This document shows, piece by piece, positions 1 through 10,200 of a stretch of 64,000 nt of DNA (the first letter of the stretch is position 1; every line of letters begins with the position of its first letter). The notes under the pieces are model-generated. The model worked only from the letters and a program-made list of their open reading frames with translations. It made no database searches and was not told the origin of the DNA. The stretch is taken from assembly GCA_039908525.1 (NCBI GenBank), contig JAMOAY010000015.1:22934-86933 (forward strand), written 5' to 3'. Source of the stretch: Magnetaquicoccus sp039908525. GTDB taxonomy: Bacteria > Pseudomonadota > Magnetococcia > Magnetococcales > Magnetaquicoccaceae. Both the position numbers and the translations under genes were made by a program.

Positions 1-2373
1 GAAATAACGTTCCATGTAACGCTTCGCCTCGTTGTTGCTGATCCCCAGCCGTTTGGCCAATCCATAGGGACTCATGCCGTAGACCAGACCAAAGTTGATG
101 GTCTTGGCCATCCGCCGGGCTTCCGGGCTTACCTCCCCTTCTGCGCTGCCGAACAGATCCAGGGCGGTGGCGGCATGGATATCCTGATCGTTGGCAAAGG
201 CCGTCCGCATCCCGGCGATATCCCCCAGGTGGGCCAGCAGGCGCAGCTCGATCTGGCTGTAGTCGGCGGACAACAGCAGCCAGCCCGGCGGCGCGACAAA
301 GGCCGCCCGGATGGCCCGCCCGGCTTCATGACGCACCGGGATGTTCTGTAGATTAGGATCCGAGGAGGAGAGGCGACCGGTCAGGGTGACCGCCTGGTTG
401 AAATGGGTATGCACCCGACCGCTGCCCGGGTTGATCAACAGGGGCAGGGCATCCGTGTAGGTGGACTGCAGCTTGGTGAGGGTGCGGTAGCGCAGCACCC
501 GCTCCGGCAGGGGGTGCCCCTGTTCCGCCAGGGCGGTCAACACCTCCACATCGGTCGAGTAGCCGGTTTTGGTCTTGCGCCCCCCCTTGATGCCCATTTT
601 GCCGAACAGAATCTCCCCCAATTGTTGGGTGGAATTGACGTTGAAGGGTTCTCCCGCCAGGGCATGAATCTCCTCCACCAACGCCTGCCGCTGCTGGGTG
701 AATCGGGCCGACATCTCTGCCAACACCCCACGGTCGATGCAGACTCCGGCCAGTTCCATCTCCCCCAGCACCTCCAACAGAGGCCGTTCCACCTTTTCGT
801 AGAGCGACCAGACCGCCGGCACACCCTTCAGTTTGGGGGCCATCCGGTTGGCCGCCTCCCAGGCCACCTCGGCATCTTCGCAGGCATAGGGGGTGGCCTG
901 GGCCAACGGCACCTGGTCAAAACGCAGCTGGTTTTTGCCCGAACCGGTCACCTCCTTGAAGGTGATGGTACTCCGTTGCAACTCCTCCAGGGCGATGGCA
1001 TCCAGATTGTGACGCCGGGAACCGCCGTACAAAAGGTGGGAGAGCAGCATGGCATCCAGTTCCATGCCCGCCAGACGGATGCCATATTTGTGCAGAATCA
1101 CATACTCATATTTGATGTTCTGCCCGATTTTGGCCCGCTGCGGATCCTCCAGCAACGGTTTGAGGGCGGCCAGGGTCTCGGTCAGGGGCAACTGCCCGTC
1201 GGGCGCCGCCGCAGCGGTATGGCCCACCGGCAGATAGGCCGCCTGCCGGTTCGCCCAGGAGAAAGAGAACCCCACCAGTTCGGCCCGCACCGCCTCCAGA
1301 TGGGTGGTCTCGGTATCGATGGAGAAGATGGGCTGCCGGGCCAACTCCTGCAGAAACTCTTGAAAGGCAGGCCAATCGGCGATGGTGCGGTAGTGACACA
1401 TCTCCGGAGACTGTTCCGGGGGCGCTGCCGGCTCCGTGGCTGGAGCCGGGAGGGTGGGCAGCGGCGCCTCGGCATCGTCGGGCAACACGCCGGGTAGTGT
1501 CGCGCGGCTGCGGTCCAGATCCCGCACCAGGGTGGTGAACTCCATCTCCACGAACAGGGCCCGCAACCGTTCCCAGTCCGGCGCTTGCCGGCGGGCGGCC
1601 TCCAGGGAGAGTTCCATCGGCACGGCCTGATCGATGGTGGCCAGACGCAAGGAGAGGCGGGCCTGTTCGGCATGTTCGCTCAAGGTGTGCCGGCGCAGGG
1701 GTTGTGTGACCCGCTCCAGATTGTTCAGCAGGGTTTCCACATCCCCGAACGCCTGGATCAATTGGGCAGCGGTCTTGTCGCCAATCCTGGGCACGCCGGG
1801 AATGTTGTCCGAGCTGTCCCCGGCCAGGGCCAACACCTGGGTCACCCGCTCCGCGCCCACCCCCCAGCGTGCCATCACCTCGTCCGGGCCGATCCACTGC
1901 TCCTTGCCCGGATCCCACAGGCGGACCCGGGGGGTGACCAGTTGCATCAAATCCTTGTCGCCGGAGACAATCACCACCTCCAGACCTGCCTCGACCCCCT
2001 GTCTGGCAAAGGTGCCGAGCAGATCGTCGGCCTCGTAACCCGACAGGTGCAGGCAAGGTATCCGGTAGGCCTCGACAATGGCATGGATGATGGGCACCTG
2101 TACCCGCAGCTCGTCCGGCATGCTCTTGCGGTTGGCCTTGTAGTGGGGATCCCATTGATGGCGAAAGGTGGGGCCCGGCCCGTCAAACACCATCACCACC
2201 CGTTCCGGTCGTTGCTCATCCAGCAGGCGGCGCACCATCTTGACAAAACCGAAAATGGCATTGGTGGGGAAACCATCGCGGCGCGAAAAGGTGCGCAGGC
2301 CATAAAAAGCCCGATACAGGTAACCAGAGCCATCGATCAGGAACAGGCGGTCGGCGGGAAGCGGGTCGGACAT
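1..2373 (-). CDS. polA: DNA polymerase I, 5' part (C-terminus beyond left edge)
   Basis: Repair and Okazaki-fragment-processing polymerase with 5'-3' exonuclease, 3'-5' exonuclease and polymerase domains. 791 codons are open from an ATG to the window edge. The N-terminal FEN-like nuclease starts with LFLIDGSGYLYRAFYG and carries the Asp cluster GYEADDLLG and SGDKDL. A proofreading domain is present and looks active (FSIDTETT gives the metal-binding Asp and Glu). Polymerase motif A (SADYSQIELRLLAHL) and the start of motif B (RRMAKTINFGLVYG) are seen near the edge; motif C lies outside the window. GGAG sits 7 bases before the chosen ATG. The gene is downstream of ctaA and the DUF255 gene in the same direction, separated from the latter by about 130 bases holding a palindrome. 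The identification is secure. Confidence 0.96.
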   Translation of the reverse strand, partial: MSDPLPADRLFLIDGSGYLYRAFYGLRTFSRRDGFPTNAIFGFVKMVRRLLDEQRPERVVMVFDGPGPTFRHQWDPHYKANRKSMPDELRVQVPIIHAIVEAYRIPCLHLSGYEADDLLGTFARQGVEAGLEVVIVSGDKDLMQLVTPRVRLWDPGKEQWIGPDEVMARWGVGAERVTQVLALAGDSSDNIPGVPRIGDKTAAQLIQAFGDVETLLNNLERVTQPLRRHTLSEHAEQARLSLRLATIDQAVPMELSLEAARRQAPDWERLRALFVEMEFTTLVRDLDRSRATLPGVLPDDAEAPLPTLPAPATEPAAPPEQSPEMCHYRTIADWPAFQEFLQELARQPIFSIDTETTHLEAVRAELVGFSFSWANRQAAYLPVGHTAAAAPDGQLPLTETLAALKPLLEDPQRAKIGQNIKYEYVILHKYGIRLAGMELDAMLLSHLLYGGSRRHNLDAIALEELQRSTITFKEVTGSGKNQLRFDQVPLAQATPYACEDAEVAWEAANRMAPKLKGVPAVWSLYEKVERPLLEVLGEMELAGVCIDRGVLAEMSARFTQQRQALVEEIHALAGEPFNVNSTQQLGEILFGKMGIKGGRKTKTGYSTDVEVLTALAEQGHPLPERVLRYRTLTKLQSTYTDALPLLINPGSGRVHTHFNQAVTLTGRLSSSDPNLQNIPVRHEAGRAIRAAFVAPPGWLLLSADYSQIELRLLAHLGDIAGMRTAFANDQDIHAATALDLFGSAEGEVSPEARRMAKTINFGLVYGMSPYGLAKRLGISNNEAKRYMERYF

Positions 2374-2453
2374 GGGGAATCTCCGGATGGAGGAATCATT
2401 TTTAACGATACAGAGGCGACTCGCCCGTTTTGTAAAGATATCGTTCTGGTACG

Positions 2454-2476
2454 GCAGGAGAGAGGATCTCCCCTGC
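2454..2476. repeat. Palindromic intergenic element, copy A
   Basis: Inverted repeat GCAGGAGAGA-GGA-TCTCCCCTGC with one mismatch, lying between the end of the DUF255 gene and the start of polA. Its core matches copies at 15330, 25987, 30381 and 38784. There is no following T-run, so it is either a non-canonical terminator or a REP-like element. Confidence 0.55.
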
Positions 2477-2506
2477 ATCCCGCAATCATCGTCTTTATCA
2501 TGTTCA

Positions 2507-4618
2507 TCAAGGCCCCACGTCGTTTCCCTCCAACATCTTTGCCAGATCCTCCGCCCGATTGACCGGCAGACGGCAGACCAGATTGCGACACACATAGGCG
2601 GTCGGTTCGCCGTTGAGCAGACGACGCCCCGCCAACAACGACCACGCCTTCACCGCCTCCTCCTGGCCGGGTTCCACCAAACCCAGCACCAGACCCGGTA
2701 TCAGGCGACGGCCCGTCTCGCGCAGCAGGGCCTGGGTGGCGGGATGACTGCGCGCACCCACAATAACCACCTCAACCGCCACGTCGGGTTGATATTCCAA
2801 CAGACGGAACAGCTCCGGCGCCCGGGCGCCCTCTCCTGCCCAATGGGCCAGGAGCGTCGGACGCATGGCATCCAACGCCTTTTCCAGAGGACTGCCCGGG
2901 CTGAACAGGGCCAACCTCTGCAGGGTGATCCAGGCCACCGAATGGCCCGCAGGCTGCAGGCCATCCTCCCAGACCGTGCGGTGGGGGATGATCGACGGCA
3001 TCTCCCGGGGGGTCAACGACAACGACCGATCTGCCTCCGTTTGAAACCGCGCCAGCAGGACCGACATCCACCGGTTCGCCTGCTGCAGATGGTGCAGATC
3101 AAAATCGGCTTCGTAGAGATCCAGAGCCGCCTGGGCCATGAAGGCGTAGTCGTCCAGGAACACCTCGGCCGCCGACCGCTCCCCCCGCCGGCTGTGACGC
3201 AAGGCCTCGGGCGATGGAAAAGCCCGTTGCATGTCGGCCATACAGGCACGCGCCGCCGTCAGATAGCCCTCTTCCTGCAGCACCGCCCCTGCCCGGGCCA
3301 GAGCCGAGATCATCAAGCCGTTCCAGGAGGTGACCATTTTTTCATCGCGCAGCGGCGGAGGCCGCTTTTCCCGCGCCGCCAACAACCGTTGGCGGGCCTC
3401 TTCGGACTCGCGGCGGCTCTGGGGAAGACTCTCCAACCCGCCCAGCAGACGCAGGACGCTCCGCCCCTCCACCACCCCTTCCACCGGGTCAAAAAACAGC
3501 TCCATGAACGAAGCCGCCTGTTGGGGGCCCAGCAGAGAGGTGATCTCCTCCGCGCTCCAGGTGTAATAGGCCTGCGCATCCGCCCCCTCACCCACCGTCA
3601 AAGAGGCGGCAAAACAGCCCCCCGGCAGTTGCAAACGGCGCAGCAGATCCCCCAGCACCTCCCGCACCACCAGGGCGTAGTGGGCCCGACCGCTCCACTG
3701 GTACGCCTCCAGATAGGCACGAACCAGCAGGGCATTGTCCGGCAGGTGGAGGGCAAAATGGGGCACCTGCCAATGACGATCCAGGGCATAGGGGTGAAAG
3801 GCCCCCGCCAACTGATCCCGCACCCCACCTGCCCCCATTCGGTCCAGGGTCTGCAACGCCACCTGGTCTGCGGCAACCTCCCGGTGCCGGGAGGCATGAC
3901 GCATCAACAACGACAGCGCCAACGGCTGCGGGGCTTGCCCCTCCCGCTCCCCCGGTTGCCGGGCATCCAGCCTCTGCTGCCAAAAGGCCACCGCAGCCGG
4001 ACGGGGATCCGGATTCCCGACCGGGGGCGGCGAAGTCGAGAGCTCCCGCTGCTCCCGCAACCAACGGCTGGTCTTGTCCAACCGTTTCAGCAACCCCTCC
4101 CGGTCCCCCTGCCACTCCGCCTGCAGGGCGGTCAACACCGCTTTGAGGCTGGGCCCCTCCGGGGTGGCCTCCAGGGGAAAATAACCGCCACCGAACAGAG
4201 GTTGCACATCCGGGGTAAGAATCAGGGTCAACGGCCAACCGCCCCGACCGGTCATGGCGGTCACGATGGGCATGAAATACCCCTCCAGGTCCGGCCGCTC
4301 CTCCCGATCCACCAGGATGCTGACATAATGTCTGTTGAGCAGGGCCGCCGTGGCCGGGTCCGCAAAACTCTCCCGTCCCATGGCGCGACACCCCCGGCAG
4401 GCACCATGGCCCATGGAGAGAAAAATCAGCTTCTGCTCCTCTCTGGCCCGCGCCAACGCCTCCTCTCCCCAGGGATGCCAGGCAATCGGATCGCCGGCAT
4501 GCTGCAACAGATGGGCGCTGATCGAACCCTGCAGACGGTTCTCGGCCCAGGCCGGGTCGGCCCGCAGAGCACCCGTCAGGCAGATCAGAAGCAGAGACAG
4601 ACGGAAGAGGAGAGACAA
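2507..4618 (-). CDS. Exported DUF255 / thioredoxin-fold protein (YyaL/SPATA20-like)
   Basis: 703 residues. An N-terminal signal peptide (hydrophobic stretch, then ALRADPAWA) suggests a periplasmic protein. A DUF255 thioredoxin-like domain follows, with HLLQHAGDPIAWHPWGEEA and a CxxC (MGHGACRGCRAMG); family members usually have CHWCH here, so the active site is altered but both cysteines remain. The rest is the long alpha/alpha-barrel-like region, including TSWNGLMISALARAG, typical of the family, whose biochemical role is unsettled. The start codon is TTG, with GGAG about 10 bases upstream inside the end of ctaA, whose stop is only 7 bases away, so translation is probably coupled. It probably forms one transcription unit with ctaA. 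A link to haem or oxidase assembly is only inference from position. Confidence 0.85.
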   Translation of the reverse strand: MSLLFRLSLLLICLTGALRADPAWAENRLQGSISAHLLQHAGDPIAWHPWGEEALARAREEQKLIFLSMGHGACRGCRAMGRESFADPATAALLNRHYVSILVDREERPDLEGYFMPIVTAMTGRGGWPLTLILTPDVQPLFGGGYFPLEATPEGPSLKAVLTALQAEWQGDREGLLKRLDKTSRWLREQRELSTSPPPVGNPDPRPAAVAFWQQRLDARQPGEREGQAPQPLALSLLMRHASRHREVAADQVALQTLDRMGAGGVRDQLAGAFHPYALDRHWQVPHFALHLPDNALLVRAYLEAYQWSGRAHYALVVREVLGDLLRRLQLPGGCFAASLTVGEGADAQAYYTWSAEEITSLLGPQQAASFMELFFDPVEGVVEGRSVLRLLGGLESLPQSRRESEEARQRLLAAREKRPPPLRDEKMVTSWNGLMISALARAGAVLQEEGYLTAARACMADMQRAFPSPEALRHSRRGERSAAEVFLDDYAFMAQAALDLYEADFDLHHLQQANRWMSVLLARFQTEADRSLSLTPREMPSIIPHRTVWEDGLQPAGHSVAWITLQRLALFSPGSPLEKALDAMRPTLLAHWAGEGARAPELFRLLEYQPDVAVEVVIVGARSHPATQALLRETGRRLIPGLVLGLVEPGQEEAVKAWSLLAGRRLLNGEPTAYVCRNLVCRLPVNRAEDLAKMLEGNDVGP

Positions 4619-4625
4619 GGAAGGG

Positions 4626-5669
4626 TCACTCCGCGGTGTGGTACAGGCGATGGGTTATGAACAGGGCGATGGTGAACAGAACCACCGCGCCCGTCTGATG
4701 GGCCGAGGCCAGCGGGGTGGGCACCAGCCACAACAGGGTGGAAATGCCCAGCACCCATTGCAGAGCGAGCATGGCCAACAGCAGCTGGATGGCCTGCCGC
4801 ACAAGACGGGGCAGGGGATGCGTGCGGGAGACCCACCAGAAGCCGATCACCGACAGCAGTACCAGCGTCGCCAACAGGCGGTGGTCCCACTGCACGGTGG
4901 CCAGATTTTCAAACAGGTTCCGGTAGAGCGGCTCCAGCAGCAGAATGCCGTCCGGGATCCACTCCCCGTTCATCAGGGGAAAGGTGTTGAAGGCCATCCC
5001 GGCATCCAGCCCGGCCACGAACCCTCCGGAAAGTATGGTGAGAAAGATCAGGCCGGTCAATGCCGCCGCCGTCCGGCGCAACCGGTGGGCCACCGGGTCC
5101 GACCTCCGCTGACCGAAATAGAGCCCCAGGGCCACCCAGAGCATGTAGGCATAGAGCAGAACGGCAATGCCCAGATGGGCCGTCAGACGGTACTGGCTGA
5201 CATGGGGATTGTCCACCAGACCACTTTTGACCATGTACCAACCCATCCCCCCCTGGGCGCCACCCAACAGAAACATCAGGGCAAACTGCCAGGCCAGGGG
5301 CCGGTCGATGCGCCGCTTTTGCAGAAAGTAAAGGAAAGGCAACAAGAACACCAGTCCGGTCAGCCGACCGATCAGGCGGTGGACATACTCCAGCCAGTAG
5401 ATGGATTTGAAACCTTCCAGGGTCATGTCCCAGTTGATCTTCATGAACTCAGGCGACTGTCGGTAGTGACCAAACACCCTCTGCCAGTCGGCCTCCGACA
5501 GGGGGGGCAGCCAACCCAGAATGGGTGCCCACTCCACCATGGAGAGGCCCGATCCGGTCAGCCGGGTCAGACCACCGATGATCACCATCATCAGAACCAT
5601 GGCACAACAGACAAACAGCCAACGGGCCACCGCCCGCCTGTCCACCGGGATTTCAGCCGAATCGCGCAT
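4626..5669 (-). CDS. ctaA: Haem A synthase (COX15/CtaA family)
   Basis: Integral membrane enzyme that oxidises the C8 methyl of haem O to make haem A for aa3-type oxidases. About 347 residues with eight predicted membrane helices. The family's conserved histidines are present in four helices: EYVHRLIGR, YRLTAHLGIA, VQWDHRLLA and SAHQTGAVV. The N-terminal GGLTRLTGSGLSMVEW is typical of the proteobacterial/mitochondrial class. The frame is open further upstream to 5804, but the ATG at 5669 (MRDSAEIPVD) is preferred because the upstream part is not hydrophobic and would abut the divergent gene. Its neighbour on the other strand resembles an oxidase subunit I. Confidence 0.93.
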   Translation of the reverse strand: MRDSAEIPVDRRAVARWLFVCCAMVLMMVIIGGLTRLTGSGLSMVEWAPILGWLPPLSEADWQRVFGHYRQSPEFMKINWDMTLEGFKSIYWLEYVHRLIGRLTGLVFLLPFLYFLQKRRIDRPLAWQFALMFLLGGAQGGMGWYMVKSGLVDNPHVSQYRLTAHLGIAVLLYAYMLWVALGLYFGQRRSDPVAHRLRRTAAALTGLIFLTILSGGFVAGLDAGMAFNTFPLMNGEWIPDGILLLEPLYRNLFENLATVQWDHRLLATLVLLSVIGFWWVSRTHPLPRLVRQAIQLLLAMLALQWVLGISTLLWLVPTPLASAHQTGAVVLFTIALFITHRLYHTAE

Positions 5670-5806
5670 GCAAGGAGTCTCCCATCTTTTGACCCGAGAC
5701 CAAAAAGGACTAACCATGGTGGCTGTGGCTGTGATATGGTTTGTAACAAGGTGCTGCCATGCCGTGCCTCCGCCGACGATAGCGCGTAATCCCTGTACAT
5801 GCAACC

Positions 5807-7204
5807 ATGACCATCATCCAAGAGACCATGCAAACCGACCCCTTCACCTTGAGCCTGCCCGACCATCCCCGTCAACGCCTGGCGACCGGATGGTTGCTGC
5901 TCGCCCTCTGTTCCCTGGTGGGGGCAGGGTTGGTGGTGATCCTGATCGTACTGGCCCGCACCCCCGTCATTCACACGCTGATCCCCTGGACCGGCTCGTT
6001 TCGCACCGCGTTGGTGATCCACGTCGATCTTTCGGTCCTGGTCTGGTTTCTCTCCTTTGCGGGTCTGCTGGCCAGCTTGACCCTGGCCGACCGTCTGGCC
6101 CGCCTGGGCCAGGTCGCGCTGGCCATCGCCATGCTGGGCACTGCCATCCTCACCCTGTCACCCTTTCTCGGTGAAGATGCGCCCTTCATGAACAACTATG
6201 TGCCGGTGCTGAACAACCCCGCCTTTTTTCTCGGGCTTGGTCTGTTTGTGGGCGGCTTCTCCCTGCTGGCCCTGCTGGCCCTGCTGGGGCGACGTCCCGC
6301 CTGCCACGCCGGTGAGCAGGGGTTGCGTTTCGGCCTGCTGACGGCCCTGTTGATCTTTTTTCTCTCCCTGGCCTCCCTGCTCGGCAGTTGGCAGGCACTG
6401 GGCAGCGGCACACCCCACGATGAGCGCTATTTTGAGCTGCTGTTCTGGGGAGGGGGACACCTGCTGCAATTCACCCATGTTCAACTGCAGATGCTGGCGT
6501 GGCTCTGGGTGGCAGCGGCGGCCGGGCTGCGACAGGTTCTGACCCCACGGATGGCCATTCCCCTGTTCACCCTGGGGGCACTGCCCGCCCTGTGGGGCCC
6601 CGTCATCCAGCTGCTCCACCCTGTGGAGAGCGGTGACCATCGGCTTGCCTTCACCGAGCTGATGATCTACGGCGGCGGTCTGGCCTCCGTGCCCCTGGGC
6701 ATACTGCTGGCGGGCTCCTGGTGGCGCTCCCCACCCACCGCAGATACATCCCAACAAACCCTGCGGCTGGCGCTGCTCACCTCCCTCGTTCTGTTTGTCT
6801 GCGGCGGGGTCATCGGTTTCATGATCCGCGGGGTCAATGTCACCATCCCGTCCCACTATCACGGCAGCATCGTCTCCATCACATTGATCTACATGGGGTT
6901 GTGTTACCATCTCCTGCCCGGCCTGGGCTTTCGCCACCCATCACCCCTGTGGTGCAACCGTCAGCTCTCCCTCTATGCCATCGGCTCTCTGTTGCACATC
7001 ATCGGCCTGGCCTGGTCGGGTGGTCACGATGTGCAGCGCAAAACGGCGGGGGCGGCCCAGGGGTTGGCAACCCTGGCCGACAAGATCCCGATGTGGCTCA
7101 TGGGCGCTGGCGGCATGATCGCCGTGGCCGGTGGTGTGCTGTTCCTGGTGCTGGCTTTCCGTTCCCTGCGTCAAGGACGACAGGAGAGGTTGGCAACCAC
7201 CTGA
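5807..7204 (+). CDS. Divergent haem-copper oxidase subunit I-like membrane protein
   Basis: 465 residues with about 12 hydrophobic helices and no soluble domain. Features recall subunit I of haem-copper oxidases and nitric oxide reductases: a His early in helix 2 (ALVIHVDLSVLVWF), GGGHLLQFTHVQLQML in the middle, a paired-His helix (SHYHGSIVSITLIYMG) and a late GGHDVQRKTAG segment. I could not find the adjacent HH pair that supplies two CuB ligands in helix 7 of canonical oxidases, nor genes for subunits II or III nearby. It may be a reduced relative or an assembly or regulatory paralogue. It is divergent from ctaA. ATG 5807 is used; ATG 5828, with AAGAG upstream, is an equally good start. Confidence 0.72.
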   Translation: MTIIQETMQTDPFTLSLPDHPRQRLATGWLLLALCSLVGAGLVVILIVLARTPVIHTLIPWTGSFRTALVIHVDLSVLVWFLSFAGLLASLTLADRLARLGQVALAIAMLGTAILTLSPFLGEDAPFMNNYVPVLNNPAFFLGLGLFVGGFSLLALLALLGRRPACHAGEQGLRFGLLTALLIFFLSLASLLGSWQALGSGTPHDERYFELLFWGGGHLLQFTHVQLQMLAWLWVAAAAGLRQVLTPRMAIPLFTLGALPALWGPVIQLLHPVESGDHRLAFTELMIYGGGLASVPLGILLAGSWWRSPPTADTSQQTLRLALLTSLVLFVCGGVIGFMIRGVNVTIPSHYHGSIVSITLIYMGLCYHLLPGLGFRHPSPLWCNRQLSLYAIGSLLHIIGLAWSGGHDVQRKTAGAAQGLATLADKIPMWLMGAGGMIAVAGGVLFLVLAFRSLRQGRQERLATT

Positions 7205-7224
7205 TTCCCCGACAAGAGCCCAAC

Positions 7225-10200
7225 ATGGAAGCCCACTCTCAAACAAACAGCTTTCCCCCGTTCGATCGTATCCACAAAGAGGCCTTCCTTGCGGGAAAAA
7301 GAGTCTCCAACTCCGCATGGATCATCCTGTTTCTCTCCCTGATATCGGCCATAACGGCCACAAGCTATGTCGTGTATCAACGCGAGGCCGAGATCATCCA
7401 GTCCAACAAACATCGTGAACTTGCCAGCATCGCCGGGTTGAAAATCAAAGAGATCGTACAATGGCGCCAGGAGCGTCTTCTGGACGCAGAACGTCTGGGT
7501 AAAAGTCCGGTGTTTGCCAGGGTGGTGGCGGAGTTTCTCAAGGATCCCAACAAGGGGGAGATCCGCACGGATCTGCGCCAGCATCTGCGGGTGGAGCAGA
7601 TCGGCCATGTCTACGCCCACGTCCAACTGCTGACCCCGGAAGGCAGGCCTTTGCTGGCCGCCACAAAGGATTCGAACGATATAGACCCGGCGACGTTGCA
7701 TGCCATCCGTGCGGCCATCGCCGGTCGCCGGGCGGTGCTTTCCGACTTTTACCGCCCGACCGATGGCAAAATACAGTTGGATACCGTGACCCCCGTTGGG
7801 GAGGCAGAAGGAGGGCCTGCGGCTGTCATCGTGCTCTCTGCCCATGCGGGTGACTATCTGTATCCCCTGGTCGCTGCCTGGCCAACGCCCAGCCCCAGTG
7901 CAGAGACCCTGCTGGTCATGCGGGATGGGGAGGAGGTGCTGTTCCTGAATGAGCTTCGCCATCGGGCCGGCACCGCCCTCTCCATGCGTATCCCGATCAC
8001 GCTGACCGACCACCCTTCCGTCCAGGCCGTGTTGGGCAGGGAGGGTATCTTCACCGGCATGGATTACCGAGGCATACCCGTGTTGGCCAATCTGATGGCC
8101 ATACCGGGCTCTTCCTGGTTCATGGTGTCCAAGGTCGACACAAGCGAGATCCTGGCGGATATGCACCACGAAGCCAACAACCATATTGCCATGGTGGTGC
8201 TCAGCATTCTGTTCACTGCGGCGGTGCTGGGTTTTGCCTACCGTCGTCGGCAGTTGACCGAAGCACAGATCAACCTGCGGGACCGGGAGGCAAGGTTTCG
8301 TCTGAGCCAGGAAAATGCCCTGGATGCCATCATCACCATCGACATGAACGGTCGGGTGGAGGAGTTCAACCCGGCGGCGGAAGCGCTGTTCGGCCACTCC
8401 CGGGAGAGCCTGCTGGGCCAGGACATGGCCGATTATATCATTCCCCCGGAGTTCCGTCAGGCGCACAAGGATGCCCTGCTGCATCATGCCAACCATCAGG
8501 AGGCCTGGGCCAACATCAAACGCAAGGTGGAACTGCCCGGTTTGCATGCGGATGGCCACATCATCGACCTGGAGGTGGGGTTGGTCAGCCTCTCTCTGGG
8601 GGGGCGGCGGTTTTATACGGCCTTTTTGCGTGACATCACGGAGCGCAAGCAGCTTCTGAAATCTCTGCATGAAACGCTGGAGGTGGCGGAGTCTGCCAAC
8701 CGGATGAAGAGCGAGTTTCTGGCCAATATGAGTCATGAGATTCGCACCCCCATGAACACCATCATCGGCATGACGGATCTGGTGCTGAAGGTGCCCCTCT
8801 CCCGACAGGAGCAGAGGAGCAACCTGGAAATCGTGCTGCAATCCTCCCAGTCGCTGCTGGAATTGATCAACACCATCCTGGATTTTTCCAAGCTGGATGC
8901 GGGCATGATCCGCCTGGAACGGGTCGCGTTCGATCTCTCCGGTCTGCTGGGCAAGATCTGCCATACGCTGGCCATCAGGGCCCATCAGAAGGGACTGGAG
9001 TTGTACTGTGATATCGCACCCGAGCTGCCGACCACGCTGCTGGGGGATCCCTTGCGACTTGGACAAATTCTGCTCAACCTGGTCAACAATGCGATCAAGT
9101 TCACGGAGGAGGGAGAGGTGGTGGTGCGGGTCGAAGAGGCGTGGCGGGCGGACCGTGAGGCTGGCCAGTCGGCACAGGGAGAGGAGATTGATCTGCGATT
9201 CACCGTGACCGACACCGGCATCGGTATCGACCCGGAAAGAGCGCCGCGCATCTTCGACCGGTTCACCCAGGTGGATGGCTCCACCACCCGCAAGTATGGA
9301 GGAACCGGCCTTGGCCTGACCATCAGCAAACATCTGGTCTCCTTGATGGGGGGCCGGATCGGTCTGGACTCTGCCGTCGGGCTGGGGAGTCGCTTCCATT
9401 TTACGGTGCGCTTTGGCATCGCCCAGAGAACTTTTTTGACGGGGACCGACCCGGAGTTGGAAGAACGCCGGAGATCCCCTGTCGAAGATCCACTGACCGG
9501 GGTGCGGGTGCTGCTGGCCGACGGCCATGCCACGGGCCGGGCACTGGTCAAGCGCATCCTCACCCTGGCCGGCATGGAGGTCGAAGAGGCCATGGATACC
9601 CCCAGCTGGCAGCGGGCATGCCGGACCGCCCGGGAAGAGGGCCGGCCGTTCGATCTGCTGGTGGTGGACCATGGCCTGCTGAACAAGGAGCTTGTGCCGC
9701 CGACGACAACAGAACAGAGGGCAGGAAAAGCGGCGCGCATCCTGCTGTTGCTGCCTGCCCATATCGGCCAGGATCACGTTGCCTTCATGCCCTGGCTGCA
9801 CGCTGCCCGTGCGGAGAGAAAACCGGTGCTCAAATTCCCGTTGCTGAAAACACTCCGGCAACTGTTGCGTGGCGCACCGGCGGCAGAGGAGGCGTTGCCC
9901 ATGGATACGGCGGTTGTGCGCCCGGAAACTCCCCTGCGCATTCTCCTGGTGGAGGACAACCCAAACAATCAAATGTTGGCGACCCATATTCTGCGGCATG
10001 CCGGGCATGGCGTCGACGTGGCCAACCATGGTCGGGAGGGTTTGCTCTGTCTGGAGAAAGGGGCATACGATCTGGTTTTGATGGATGTGCAGATGCCTGA
10101 AATGGACGGCATGGAGACCACCCGGCGGATTCGGCACAAGGAGTCCGCCAGCAACGTCCGCCGTCCGCTGCCCATCATCGCCGTCACGGCCAAGTCCACG

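Noticed and set aside
2372..4660. A 762-codon plus-strand frame opposite the DUF255 gene
   Set aside because: Same reasoning: composition bias without domains, against a recognisable gene on the other strand.
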